From Emergomyces orientalis (Eukaryota; Ascomycota; Eurotiomycetes; Onygenales; Ajellomycetaceae): 64,000 nt of DNA. The notes under the pieces are model-generated. The model was not told the DNA's origin, did not search any database, and saw only the letters and a list, made by a program, of their open reading frames with translations. This document shows positions 46,972-58,264 of this stretch, in pieces. Made by a program: the position numbers and the translations under genes. The stretch covers positions 682,001-746,000 of the forward strand of contig MOWL01000024.1 of the NCBI GenBank assembly GCA_002110485.1, read 5' to 3'. Position 1 is the first letter of the stretch, and each line of letters opens with the position of its first letter.

Positions 46972-49900
46972 ATGGACCAGAGCTACTCAACCCCAAAACG
47001 TTCCAGTGGCATCCCACGGCCCATGTCCAGACTCCCACTGCCTACGAACTCTGCTTCCAAATCAATCAAGCCATCCCCGTCTCGGGAACGACTGCAGGCT
47101 GATTCCGGGTTGAACATCGAGAGACTGCGAAGGCCCTCACAGGAACTGTTTAAGAAACCCCCACTGCCTTCTCCAGCTAAATCTCGGGAGAGTTCATATG
47201 GCCAAAATGACTACTCATATAAATGGACTCCGAATTCGGGGAGCTCTGTGGCGGAAGATGACGGGGAGGGAGAGGAGGGAGACGGAGATCACAGAAGAAG
47301 CAGCAGAACAAGCTTCTACACCCCCACCAATAGGTCTTCAAGACCCTCACTATCCGATCGGACTATCGAAACTATAGCCCAGATACCTTCTTCCCCTTCT
47401 CCTAGTAAAAGGAAATCGACCTTCTTTGCCCCCGAAAGTCCCATGGCACCCCCTTCACGCCCGCCGTCTGCGATGCACAACCACCAGTCGCGCCCGCCTT
47501 CCCGCCAGGATAACACCAACGGATCCACCCCACAATTCTCCTCTGCCATACGAACTGCATCCACACCTCGGACACCCTCTAGTGTCTCTATTATGCCCCA
47601 ATCAACATTCGTCAAAAGATCGGTTTCAATGTATCGAGATTCACCAACACGATCCGCAATAAACGGTACGGGTACCCCATCGAACCACAACAGCGTCTCT
47701 AGAGCCCCATCAATATCATCAACATCAAACAAAGAATCAAAAACACCTACTACTGGCCCACGAACCTCCTTCTACGGGGGTAGCAAAAGCATGTCAATAA
47801 GGCCAACTAAAGGACGTCCATCACTAGGCAACGCTTTCGCAAACCAATCGACCACCGAAAGTAATGGCAACGATGTTAAGAAACCTACGGCTAGAACACC
47901 TGTAACTAAAGCACGGAAACCTTCCTCGGCGCTTTCTTCCAACGTCACCTCTCCAACTTCTACTGCCTCAAAGAAATCACCCCGGACTTCGGTGACCTCA
48001 GACGGCACCCCTTCTGATTTACCACCGCGAGAACCAGAATCGAAGAAAGCGGCGAAGTCCTCAAGTGCTCTTCGAGAAAGCATCGCCAAAGCGAAAGCCG
48101 CGAAAAAAGCCGCACTGGAGAATAGATCTAAAAATGGCCTGGGTGACGCTCTGGATTCCGTTGAATCTAACAATCCCTTTGCGCAGTTGTCCAAAATTGA
48201 ACCCAATAAACGTGTATTGAAAAATAGGGCTGCCGCGGCAAGGACGTCCGGTCATCTAAATATCGCTTCCATGGGGCTAAAGGAGATTCCGGATGAAGTG
48301 TTGACCATGTATGACTTTGATCCGCAAAGCGAGGGCGAATGGTATGAGAGCGTTGATCTTATTAAATTTATCGCAGCAGATAATGAGTTTGAATCGTTAT
48401 CTGATACTATATTTCCTGATGTTGATTTTAATACCCTGGACATGGATGAAAATACCAAAGGTTGTCAGTTTGGGGGCCTTGAAATTCTCGATCTTCATGG
48501 CAACATCCTCACTGCTCTCCCCAAGGGTCTTCGAAGACTCCAACGGCTGCGTGCTTTAAATCTTTCTCACAATCAGTTGGATGTGGAAGCTTTCGAAATC
48601 ATTACGGAAATTTCGCAACTAACTGACTTGAAATTAGCAAATAATAAGCTACATGGCAGCCTGACTTCCACTATTGGCTCTCTTTCTAAGCTTGAAGTAC
48701 TGGATCTTCGTGAAAACGGCCTGACTGAACTTCCAGATACCCTGGACAGCCTCTCTGCATTGCGAGTTCTTAATGTTGCTGAAAATCAGTTAACTTCCCT
48801 CCCATTCGAGGCTCTAAATGCACTTCCATTAATTGAGGTCAATGCTCAAAAGAATCGCCTTCAAGGCCATCTTATTCCCGTTTCAGTCACCCGCTTCGAA
48901 ACTCTACAAATTTTGAATGTAACGAGTAATTCATTGGAAAGCCTTTCACTTGCCGAAACCCTGGAGTTTCCCAACCTCCAGCAGCTATCCATAGACGCAA
49001 ATCGCATTAAGTCGTTGCCAAACCTCTCCACCTGGAAATCACTCCTTACCTTAACCGCGGAGGACAACGCTCTCTCTACCCTTCCAGAAGGCTTCTTAGA
49101 ACTTGAAAATATAAAAGTCGCCGATTTCACAGGCAACAACCTAACAACACTAGACGAGAAACTCTCCCTGCTCGAAAACCTTATCTCCTTCCGCATAGCC
49201 AACAACCCCCTCCGTGAACGCAAATTCCTCACCATGGACACCGACGAATTGAAAAGAGTCCTACGCGGCCGCTGCGAACCTGAAGCACCCGAAGGGGAGG
49301 AAGAAGACGGCTCAGTCCAGACCGAATTCACCCTGGCCCCAGAGAGCCCCACACCCGCGAGCGCCTGGCGCATAAAATCCGGCGGTGTCCTCGACCGCTC
49401 GTCAACAGACATCTCCGACCTCGACCCAGCAGACCTAGAACCGCTCCTCGCCTCCTCCACAGCCATAAAATGTCTCTACCTACACCACAACCGTTTCCAC
49501 ACCTTCCCAACCGCCGGCCTCTCCCTCCTCTCCCACACCCTAACCGACCTCGACCTCTCCCACAACCCGTTCTCCTCAAGCTCTACCACACCCCTAATAT
49601 CAGCCCCTCTATCCCTCCCAAACCTCCAAAACCTCACCCTAAGTTCTGCAGGCCTAACAACCATCGAACCCTTCCAACACCACCTCTCCGCACCCCACCT
49701 CACCTTCTTGGATGTCTCCAACAACCGCCTTACGGGCCCCCTCCCACACATCCGACACAGCTACCCGGCACTAATTACCTTCCTCGCCTCCGATAATCAA
49801 ATCGATAGCTTAGAGTTCGACGCCGTGCGCGGTTTACAGGTGCTGGATGTCAGTAATAATAGCATCTCGTCACTACCGCCTAGATTGGGGCTGTTGGGCA

Positions 49901-50172
49901 CTGAGGGGTCTGGTTCCGCGGCTATGTCTGGTGGTGGTAGTAGGAGCGGTGGGACAGGAAATAATAGTAAAGGTGGTGGTGCAGCAGCGGGGACGACGAC
50001 GTGTTTGCGACGATTGGATGTGGCAGGGAACTGTTTCCGTGTCCCGCGCTGGCAGGTTGTGTCGAAGGGGACGGAGGCGGTGTTGGAATGGTTGAAGAAT
50101 CGGATTACAGCGGAGGAGTTGAGGGAGTGGGGGTGTGAGGTAGAGGAGGAGGTCGGTGTTGGTGTTGATTGA
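46972..50172 (+). CDS. Large leucine-rich-repeat protein (LRRC40-like)
   Basis: Single-exon gene of 1,066 residues. Residues 1-420 are disordered and Ser/Pro/Thr-rich with many basic SP/TP sites (GIPRPMSRLPLP, SRPSLSDRT). Leucine-rich repeats run from about residue 500 to 740 (LEILDLHGNILTALP, LRALNLSHNQLD, LEVLDLRENGLTELP, LRVLNVAENQLTSLP). After an acidic linker a second block covers about 830-1000 (LTDLDLSHNPF, LTFLDVSNNRLTGPLP, LQVLDVSNNSISSLPPRLG). The block ends in VLEWLKNRI, which resembles the end of LRRC40 proteins. There is no signal peptide or kinase domain, so it is probably an intracellular binding scaffold. The long phosphorylatable N-terminus suggests cell-cycle or polarity control, which is inference. 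Confidence 0.88.
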   Translation: MDQSYSTPKRSSGIPRPMSRLPLPTNSASKSIKPSPSRERLQADSGLNIERLRRPSQELFKKPPLPSPAKSRESSYGQNDYSYKWTPNSGSSVAEDDGEGEEGDGDHRRSSRTSFYTPTNRSSRPSLSDRTIETIAQIPSSPSPSKRKSTFFAPESPMAPPSRPPSAMHNHQSRPPSRQDNTNGSTPQFSSAIRTASTPRTPSSVSIMPQSTFVKRSVSMYRDSPTRSAINGTGTPSNHNSVSRAPSISSTSNKESKTPTTGPRTSFYGGSKSMSIRPTKGRPSLGNAFANQSTTESNGNDVKKPTARTPVTKARKPSSALSSNVTSPTSTASKKSPRTSVTSDGTPSDLPPREPESKKAAKSSSALRESIAKAKAAKKAALENRSKNGLGDALDSVESNNPFAQLSKIEPNKRVLKNRAAAARTSGHLNIASMGLKEIPDEVLTMYDFDPQSEGEWYESVDLIKFIAADNEFESLSDTIFPDVDFNTLDMDENTKGCQFGGLEILDLHGNILTALPKGLRRLQRLRALNLSHNQLDVEAFEIITEISQLTDLKLANNKLHGSLTSTIGSLSKLEVLDLRENGLTELPDTLDSLSALRVLNVAENQLTSLPFEALNALPLIEVNAQKNRLQGHLIPVSVTRFETLQILNVTSNSLESLSLAETLEFPNLQQLSIDANRIKSLPNLSTWKSLLTLTAEDNALSTLPEGFLELENIKVADFTGNNLTTLDEKLSLLENLISFRIANNPLRERKFLTMDTDELKRVLRGRCEPEAPEGEEEDGSVQTEFTLAPESPTPASAWRIKSGGVLDRSSTDISDLDPADLEPLLASSTAIKCLYLHHNRFHTFPTAGLSLLSHTLTDLDLSHNPFSSSSTTPLISAPLSLPNLQNLTLSSAGLTTIEPFQHHLSAPHLTFLDVSNNRLTGPLPHIRHSYPALITFLASDNQIDSLEFDAVRGLQVLDVSNNSISSLPPRLGLLGTEGSGSAAMSGGGSRSGGTGNNSKGGGAAAGTTTCLRRLDVAGNCFRVPRWQVVSKGTEAVLEWLKNRITAEELREWGCEVEEEVGVGVD

Positions 50173-51173
50173 GTAGGGATATTATTTATTAAAGTAAGAG
50201 AAGACAAAAGAAATAGGGGTAATCACTTTCCCCCCCCCTCTGAGGATCCAGTTGTACCATCACCATTTTATTTTATTTTGTTTATTTTATAATCTTTTGA
50301 ACTTTCCCTTTGTTTTGGTTTTTCGTTTTTTTCTTCCTTTTCTTTTCTTTTTTTATATTTGATTACATTTATTTACTATGCATCTATTTTTCTACATATA
50401 TTAATTTTTCTTATATATTTTTTCTTTTCTTTTCTTTTCGGTCCAATTTTTACATATTACTCAAGGTCAAAACGCTTTGTTGATGCCCAAGGGAACCACA
50501 TCTTTCAAGTGTGAAGTGATTATATATACCTTTTCCTCGTCTCTTCTATTCATTTCACTCATTTTTATTATTCTCTCTTCTCATTTTTCAGGAATCTATA
50601 CCAACAACTTATATTTCATTTCGTTTTATTGGGTTCTCTTGCCCCCATTCCGGTCTCATTTTATTTCACTTTTCTTGCTCCTTTCCCTTCCCCTTTTTAT
50701 ATTTAAATTTTGTTCGGTTCTTGTCTTGTGCCATTTTGCCCAGTTTAACCAATGGTTATCTTGCTAGCTTTTTATTTTTATTTATTTATTTTATATTTAT
50801 TCATACATAGAATCCCCTGTGTGTCTGTATCATAATAGAAATCAGGAAATATTTAGATTGTCGAAGATTACTTAAATAAATTTTATTTTGAACGAAAAGG
50901 ATGAATTTGTTGGTTTGGAACATGTTTTTTTAGATTGTAGCATCAAGATCTTTTTGCTGTCATCTCAAATTGCGTTAACTAGACATATAACTAGCTCTGT
51001 GAGAGAGATACATATCTCTGAACCTGAACCAAAACACAGCGTTTATCTACCTAAACATAACTCCATGAAATATATACCTAGGTATCTAGCTATTTACCTG
51101 CCTATCATACGGGATTGCTTTTCACTCCCTAGGAGCAGCCAGAGAAGCACCATCCAACAATCAGGCGCTGGAC
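50173..51173. other. Convergent 3' intergenic region
   Basis: 1.0 kb of T-rich sequence between two facing stop codons. No gene supported; the open frame at 50888-51325 overlaps the end of the next gene and has no recognisable content. Confidence 0.5.
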
Positions 51174-52451
51174 CTATGATGACATGTCTTTCACCTTCGA
51201 CCTCGCAATCTCCTCCACAACCCTCATCCACGTATCCACCCATTTCGGAAACTTATCTTCTTCTCCCGCCAGAATTTTTTTTCCCTTCTCACCCTCTCCA
51301 TTTTTGCCTGGCACGTCGCCATTAGCGCTGTCGTTATCACGTAACGGCAACCGCGCCGCCTCCGCCGCCGCAAAGGCGCATTTGCGGAGTTGCATGGTAT
51401 ACGTGACCGCATTGTTGATGTCGTGGTCATACAGGGAGCCGGCAGCCTCGTCGACGAGGTTGGGCAGTTCTCTTAAATGCGGGATGAGGCGGTCGAGTTG
51501 GGAGATTTGGGTTGGGGAGAGGCCGTGCAGTTGTGGTTGTTGTTGATGATCTTTGGATGTTGAGGAAGAGAAAGTCGTCTTCCTTTTCAGATGGTGGGAT
51601 ATTATAGCCGGGTATATCTGGGCGATGGGATTGAGGAGGCGGAGGAGGTGGGATTTTTCAGATTGGAGGTTTGCCATAGTGGTGTCTTCGTCGTCGTTAC
51701 TTTCGTCGCTGGCTTTTTCTTTGCCTTTGGCTGTACCTGGCTCTTCACTTTTTTCACCCCGGAGTTCACCCCCATCATCTCCCACCTCATCATCCCAAAA
51801 AGGATCATCTTCATCGTCATCATTCCCATCTTCTTCTGGATCCCACTCCTCCAACTCCCTAATCCCATCCCTAACCAGCTCAAGATACTGCCTCGCCTTC
51901 CCGGCGACAAACCCCACAACCCCTTCCTCCGCAAACGACACCAACTGCTCACACGCCTTCCACACGCGCCCCGTACACGCCATGACTTCCCCTTTCTGCT
52001 GCTCCGTCACCGTCACTGTCATCTTATCACCACTCCCTCCCCCACTCGCAATAACCTTCACAACCCCAGCCAAACTCCCAAACTCCCTCAGCGCATCTTT
52101 AACAAGTAACTTCGCTTCAACATGGAACGCCTGTGTGTATTCCGCTGGTATCGTGAGAAGCGCAGCGGTAACGAGGGAAGGGAGTATGGATTCGTTTACA
52201 GTTGAGAGGACGGTTATGAGCGCCGAGGGGGTGAAGGGGGTGTTTATGGACAGGAGGGAGAGTTTTGTCGTTTGAGCTTTGAGGGCGGTGGCGGAGGTGG
52301 AGAGGAGGGGGAGCGGGGCCGGCTTGCTATTGTTGGTGTTGTTGGTGGTGGACTGGGATTCGGAGGGGGGTAACGGGGTTGAGAGGGTTGAATTGAATTG
52401 GTGGGTGAGAATGAGGGTTGCTTCCAGGAGGCTGGGGAGGGTTGGTGGCAT
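51174..52451 (-). CDS. GCIP (cyclin-D1-binding protein 1-like) family protein
   Basis: Single exon, 425 residues. The protein is mostly helical: an N-terminal bundle (LPSLLEATLILTHQFNSTL, ALKAQTTKLSLLSINTPFTP, LVTAALLTIPAEYTQAFHVE), then LVKDALREFGSLAG, and a central acidic stretch (EEDGNDDDEDDPFWDDEVGD) before a second helical block (LLRLLNPIAQIYPAIISHHL, LDRLIPHLRELPNLVDEAAG, VTYTMQLRKCAFAAAEAARL). The acidic linker with a DPFWDDE-like motif and the C-terminal KWVDTWMRVVEEIA are typical of GCIP-type proteins. Animal relatives bind cyclin D and HLH proteins; the fungal role is not established. A TCACGTG box lies 193 bases upstream. Confidence 0.85.
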   Translation of the reverse strand: MPPTLPSLLEATLILTHQFNSTLSTPLPPSESQSTTNNTNNSKPAPLPLLSTSATALKAQTTKLSLLSINTPFTPSALITVLSTVNESILPSLVTAALLTIPAEYTQAFHVEAKLLVKDALREFGSLAGVVKVIASGGGSGDKMTVTVTEQQKGEVMACTGRVWKACEQLVSFAEEGVVGFVAGKARQYLELVRDGIRELEEWDPEEDGNDDDEDDPFWDDEVGDDGGELRGEKSEEPGTAKGKEKASDESNDDEDTTMANLQSEKSHLLRLLNPIAQIYPAIISHHLKRKTTFSSSTSKDHQQQPQLHGLSPTQISQLDRLIPHLRELPNLVDEAAGSLYDHDINNAVTYTMQLRKCAFAAAEAARLPLRDNDSANGDVPGKNGEGEKGKKILAGEEDKFPKWVDTWMRVVEEIARSKVKDMSS

Positions 52452-53130
52452 TTTTTGCTCCCTTTTGGCTTTGTTTGCGGTACTGGTGTGGGAGAGTTAG
52501 GGAGGGGGGAAGGAGAAATTTACTAGTCCGTTTGGGAGGTTTTGCGATATTGAGCTTGAGATTGTTGTCGTTTGATATATAAATATATATAATTTTTTTT
52601 TAAAAAAAAGAAATATGCTGATGGGAGGTGACCTCGGACGAGTCACGTGGTTGACTGGGCCCTAATTCCTCACCCATTACTCTGCTATGTACACCAGTTA
52701 AGAGCATATTGGTGTTTCCATGGCTCTATATACGATAATAATACTCGTGAATCAAGGTATCTACCATTTATCAATTCAATTTTATAATTAAGTGTTATGT
52801 GAGTATGACGGCTTGAGTGCATAATAGTACTGTTGTTACTCAGCTATTGAAGCCATTCCCGCTCCTGTATAATAGCTCCACTCCTTTCTTAACTTCTTAT
52901 GAATGATGGCAACACTGAGCATGGTAGATACTATGTTAGTATTTTTATATGCAACTATAAAGTAATATTAATAAAACACATAAATATTAGAGAGCAAGAG
53001 TTGATATCAAATTCAAAGCAGTCAGAATGATGAAGTGTCAATACATCTCATGTCATTGCTATTATTGATATTCCGACCATATTTTAGATAATGACTTTAA
53101 CCTCGGCAGCAAAATTCGCTAACCTGAGAT
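52452..53130. other. Upstream region of GCIP gene and AT-rich flank
   Basis: It contains AGTCACGTGG with the core at 52644-52649. Beyond about 52680 the sequence turns AT-rich and holds no gene up to the retrotransposon target site. Confidence 0.5.
52644..52649. promoter_or_regulatory. CACGTG box upstream of the GCIP gene
   Basis: Context AGTCACGTGG, 193 bases upstream of the GCIP-family start codon on the minus strand. Confidence 0.5.
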
Positions 53131-53135
53131 ATAAC

Positions 53136-53468
53136 TATGAGAGATTTTTAAATGGTAGAATGTTCGCGTACGAATGAAAAAGTGAAGTTAAAAATTGAAT
53201 TTTTTTGGGCTCCCCTCCTCCCCATATCTACAGGTTTTCCACGGCTTTTTATAACCATGAATCTCTCGCTAGCTATATTACAAAATATGCCCATATAGGG
53301 GCATGTTACATACAATAATCAATAGTCTGTCATATACCAAATGAAATATCCAAATTAGGTGGAAACTAGGAGAAAAATAACGATAGTAGATGGAGTGGCG
53401 TATTTGGTGGAGATTTGAATGGTTCGATGCATCCGTTTGGCGCTTGATTAATAATCAGGTGTTTGACA
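53136..53468 (-). repeat. 3' LTR of the copia element
   Basis: 333 bp; matches 58265-58596 over its whole length except for one extra T. On the element strand it begins TGTCAAACA and ends CTCTCATA. Confidence 0.93.
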
Positions 53469-53480
53469 TACCCCCTCACC
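53469..53480 (-). other. Polypurine tract of the copia element
   Basis: On the element strand GGTGAGGGGGTA lies directly upstream of the 3' LTR, the position expected for the plus-strand primer. Confidence 0.6.
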
Positions 53481-53534
53481 AAATGAGCCGCATATAAGCA
53501 GTAGTATAAGGAAAAATGAATGAATGGTGATTTT

Positions 53535-56500
53535 TTAGCGAATCTGAGCGCTAATATCAGTTAAACCAAGCATTTGTACGAATTCGGCGTGTTTTTGACC
53601 TCCAAGAGGCTTGGTCATTCCGTCGGCAATCATCGAATTGGTATCCACCCATTGGATAGCTAGTCGCCCGGCGGCTACTTGCTCACGGAGCCAGTGGTTA
53701 TGGATGTCAACATGACGTAGCTTGGTTGAGATCGTTGTTTGGATGACTTCCAATCAATCACTCCTCCAAATAAGGAGAATATCATGCCGTGGGTACTCCG
53801 GCGTGTAGTCGGGTCATCAGCGAATGCTGCATCCGCGTGGATGATGAAATCTGGGGTAGACGAGTTAGGCGCGGGAGCTGCGTATTCAATCGCCAGATGG
53901 CGCGTTTGATTAGCGAATGCAATTACTCGGTCAATTAGATCACGGTGTTGAGGGCCCGGATTCTTCATAAAATCAGCTAGGGCGCTAGCGGCGTATGCGA
54001 GATCCGGCCTCGTTCCGACAGCAGGGTAGATTAGTGATCCCATTCGGCATTGGTAGGCGTGGATCTCTTGTGGGGATGCCACACCATCGTATGGGCGTAG
54101 GTCTTCCTTAGGCAATGGCATTTGATAGCGAGTTAGACGTTCTAGGTTAAATTTAACGGCTATTTTAGCCATATAGCTGTCCTGGCATAACCAGAGCTTG
54201 TGTTCGTGGCGGTCTCGAAGGATACGAATCCCGAGGAACCAGTTCAAATTTCCCATATCTCGTAGGTTGTACACGGATGTGAGATTTTGTTTGAAATGTT
54301 CAAACTCTGCACGGTGATCTCTATGATACAGAACCACAATATCATCAACATAGAAGAACACTGTAAGCTTTTCACTAGTGTAGAGACATGGCTCCTCACT
54401 AATTGAATGTAAACCTAGCTTTCGAAGCTGGGATCCGAGCTCGTTATTCCATAAAAGAGGGGACTCAGGTAATCCGTATAGAGCTCTCTTTAGAAGAAGA
54501 TATCGGCCAGGGCAGCTATATCCTTGAGCTGGCATGACATAAACAGTGTGCTTGATTCGGGCGTTTAAGAAGGCGTTAACGGCGTCAAATTGATGTGCTT
54601 CAAAATCAAATGCCGCAGTGATTGCCATGAGAACACGGAAGACTTTCATTGCTAAAGTGGATGAATAGGTCTCTGATACTTCATTATATGAGAGATCACC
54701 TCTGACAACTAATCTTGCTTTGAATTTGACTAGATAACCATCTGTATCAAATTTGTAGGAGTATATCCATATCATGGGTAGGGCTTGGACTTCGGATTGA
54801 GAAGGGATTTCAACCTCCTGCCAGCATTGACATGCTTCAAGAGCTTTATACTCAAGGTCCGCGGCTATTCGCCATTCTCTGGCGTAGGGGTGTTTCATAG
54901 CCGCGTTCCAACCACGTGGTGGCGGGGGCAGCGTATCCCTATGGATCTTAGGCAGGTCTGGAGGTTTCAATGATGTGGGTTCGGTTGATATGCCGTTCGC
55001 GAACGCAGTGTAAAAAGCAGTATATGACTCTGCGCTTGTGGCATATGCAAAGGCTCGGTCCTTGTTCGGCTTCCGTTTTCTTTTATCACTGACTATGTTA
55101 GAAGGTGAGATTTGACTGTGTATTTCGCGTCTTGGAGCATTTTGAATGGTAAGATTCTGTAGTGAGCTATCAAGTGATTCCATTAATTGGTTTGATGAAT
55201 CATCAATCGCGGGGAATCCACTAGTTGGAGTTTCCATGATCTCGGACGAGATCTCGGCTTCGGGAAAGCTGCCAGGTGTTGGCATATCATGGCCATTCGG
55301 GCTAATTATAGGCACACTAGGCGGCGGAGGTGTTGGCTCCGGCGTGAGAGGCTCTTCGGGCGTTGAATCCTCCGTGGGCGGATCGGCAGATTTTGCTGTG
55401 GGTGGCCCGTGCTCTGAAACCCCTGCGGGTTTTTGAACCGCTGGTGTCATATAGGATAGTGAATCCTCGATTTCTCCAACCTTTTCCTCATCCGTTTCGT
55501 TAGCTATCCTGAGCTGAATCCCATTAGTAGTGGGTATAATAGACTCTAGTACATCCTCATCCGGCAGATTTAGAGGGTCAAAGAAGGTATTTTCATCAAA
55601 TAGAACATCACGAGATTCAACAATCTCATTTGACTGTGGGAGCCAGATTCGGAAAATGTTAGTTGAAGAGTAGCCAATTAAGAATCCAATCTTAGCTCTC
55701 GCGGCAAGCTTCAACATTTTTGGCATCTTTTTATTTAGTACATATGCCTTGCACCCATATGCCCGTAGATGTGAGAGTTCTGAACTTTTAATGATATCAG
55801 CATCTTGCGTATATTCAACTAGGACTCGGTTCGGGGACTTCCAGTTTAATGCCCGTGTGGGCGTTCGATTTAGTAGGTATGCCGCTGCCTCAGCAATCTC
55901 GGGCCAGAGGTTATGTGGGAATCTAGCTGCTATTCGCAATGTTCGTGTGGCTTTAATAATCATACCCCCTGAGCGTTCTGCGAGCCCGTTCTGCTCTGGC
56001 GTATAGGGTGCTGAACGCTCTACAAGGATTCCTTCATCACGGACCCATTGCTCAAACATGGAGGATAGAGATTTTTCCCCATCTGTGTGAAGTTTGAGAA
56101 CATCTATACCCATCTGTTTCTTGATTATAAGAATAGTATTCTTTATAAATTCAAAGGATTCAGATTTCTTTTTCATGCATCCAATTCTATGAAGGTGGGT
56201 GTACGGATCGTAGAGATGTGCAATATATTTGAGACCATTGTAGGATTCCTCAATGTGGATTATATCAAAATGTAGGATTTCGAATGGGCGGCTCCCGCGG
56301 CTCATCGGTCTTCGGGACACAATGCTATGCATCTTGCCGAGCCCGCAGGCTTCACAGTCTGCCGTTTTCGGCCCGTTAGCGAGCTTGGTTCCAGTGATCT
56401 CTATCGGGAGGTGTTCAAGAACTTCCGGGCCAGCGTGTGCCAGGCGTGTATGCCATAGGTTAGTAGTGGCTGGGATCGGTGGCCTGGGTAGTGCAGATCG

Positions 56501-58051
56501 TACTGCGAATGCTGTGTCTTTGATATTCAGACTATTCTTGATAATAGGGTTATACTCGAGGACGTATTTCTCATGGACATAGGTTAAATTGAATTTAGCA
56601 ACCCGTTCACTGTTGACTATAGTAAGATTGAGTTCATCAATCCCTAGACCTTTCTTTTTGAAGAAAGGGGAGGCAGCGATATTTGTATGAAAGTTAGGGA
56701 TGTATGCCACATTAAGTAGAAGTATGCGTTTTACCCCCTTAGATGAATTGACATTGATCCATACATTGCCTGTGCCCTGTATAGCCACCTTTGTGTTGCC
56801 TGCATATAGAAATGATTCCTTGACCTCTTCGAAGTTCTCAAAACGGCTCAAATTGTTGCACACATGTTTATTAGCCCCAGTATCGTATATGAAGCTATTT
56901 TGTAGTGGATACTGATAGCTTCCACCATGTTCCATTGTAAAAGCAGTTGTTGCAAGAGCAGTATGCTCCTCTGATTCTGAATCATTCTCTGAGGTTTCAA
57001 ATGCTGCTGCTACAGCAGAGGGTTGATCTCTGCTTGCTTTAGCAAGCACATTCTTCACTACTCTTTTTGTATGAGGGTTTTTTAACAATTGCTTCACCTT
57101 TGCCGCGGTCTCAGGGTTCGGTGTCCACCCAGCTGGGTGTTTATCAGGGTTCAAATACCAACATTCAGTGAATCGGTGACGTATTCCGCATATGCAGGGA
57201 CGGCTTATCGATGATTGATCTGAGGGTTTGGCGGGTGTAGTGGCTTTTTCAGCAGAATTCTCGGAGGCATTCTCAGAGGCAGCATTAGTCGTACGATCTT
57301 GATATGCCGCGAATATAGCATTCTGCTTAGTTGACTTTGATCTATCTTCTACTACTCGCGTTCTGCAGTGAGATCTAAAGAGATTGATCATTTCGCGGAT
57401 TGAGAATGGATTCTTGCCGGTGATTAGAGTATTCTCCAGCTCCTGGCGGCGGAAATCGGTGAATTCTGGGTGAACCGCCTGCGCAGCGTTTAAGAATCTA
57501 TATAGGTTGCCACGTTCACTAGTGAACCCATCAACCTTATATTGAAGGACTAGATTGAGGCAGTTCTCCCATTCCAGTAGCCAATCAGATGGTGTTCTTT
57601 TTCGTACTTCTGAAGGCTTTGATAGCTTCAAAAATCGGTTCGTAAGCTCTACTTCTCGCTGGCGAGTAGTAGGAGCAATGTAATCTTTCAATTCCTTCAA
57701 GATTTTCCGTGGATTTACTTCTTTGGACAAGAAGAGTCGGATATTCGGGTCTATACTGCTCATTATATGGGTGTACAATTCCCTTGCACTTTTGAGATAG
57801 ACATTATACTCAGCAACATGTTCTTTATGTAGAAACAGATGTGATTGACTGGCATGTGCCATCTCAGGTGTGTCATATCCTTCTGGCACCTCATAGCGAG
57901 GAGGCTTTGAAGGGGGAGGAATCTCTTCAGTGTCGAGATCAATATATTCATTAAAACCAAGAGCATATGCTTTGGCTTGAACTCCATCATACCATAGGTC
58001 CCAATCCTTCTCGGATGCGAGGATGATCTCCTTATTGGCCATAGTAGTCAT
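53535..58051 (-). CDS. Copia gag-pol polyprotein, broken in RNase H
   Basis: The main frame (58051-53675) has 1,458 residues. In order: a gag-like N-terminus; a zinc-knuckle-like CICGIRHRFTEC at about 290; aspartic protease motif YDTGA at about 389; integrase with an HHCC module (HTRLAHAG, then CEACGLGK) and D,D,E residues in FDIIHI, LHTDGE and YTPEQNGLAER; reverse transcriptase with QFDAVNAFLN and the catalytic FYVDDIVV at about 1234; and the start of RNase H (IHADAAFADD, then DWKSSKQ). Soon after, the frame becomes unrelated and stops, while a second frame (53753-53535) carries the family's C-terminal end (LRHVDIHNHWLREQV, IADGMTKPLGG). The middle of RNase H, including the usual TEAE and CDN motifs, is absent, so an internal deletion with frameshift is inferred near 53725-53740. 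The element is probably not autonomous now. Confidence 0.93.
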
Positions 58052-58232
58052 CGTGTGTTCGATGAGCGTGTAGTAGGCGTTTATATAGAAGCGTAGTAAG
58101 GTTGGTCTGTAGAGTAGTGGTAGTCTGTTTGAGAGTTTTAACCGCAGATTTTTCTTCAGCGAAGTTGATTCGAATGTATTCAGAAAATCTCATATAAAAA
58201 TAGGAATGTATTCCTAATTGTATTTGAATTGG

Positions 58233-58264
58233 GTTGGCGCAGTAGTTGCACCCGGGCTCATAAC
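58233..58264 (-). other. Primer-binding region resembling a half tRNA-Met
   Basis: Directly inside the 5' LTR. Read on the plus strand the bases resemble the 5' half of a methionine tRNA: a TTGGCGCAGTAG D-arm and CCGGG stem, then CTCATAAC, the anticodon loop with CAT. The sequence stops at the loop end and the LTR begins. On the element strand this is the complement of a tRNA fragment, as known for copia and Ty5, which prime with half tRNAs cut in the anticodon loop. Confidence 0.65.

Noticed and set aside
50888..51325. 145-codon plus-strand frame
   Set aside because: Overlaps the end of the GCIP gene on the other strand and starts in AT-rich 3' sequence.
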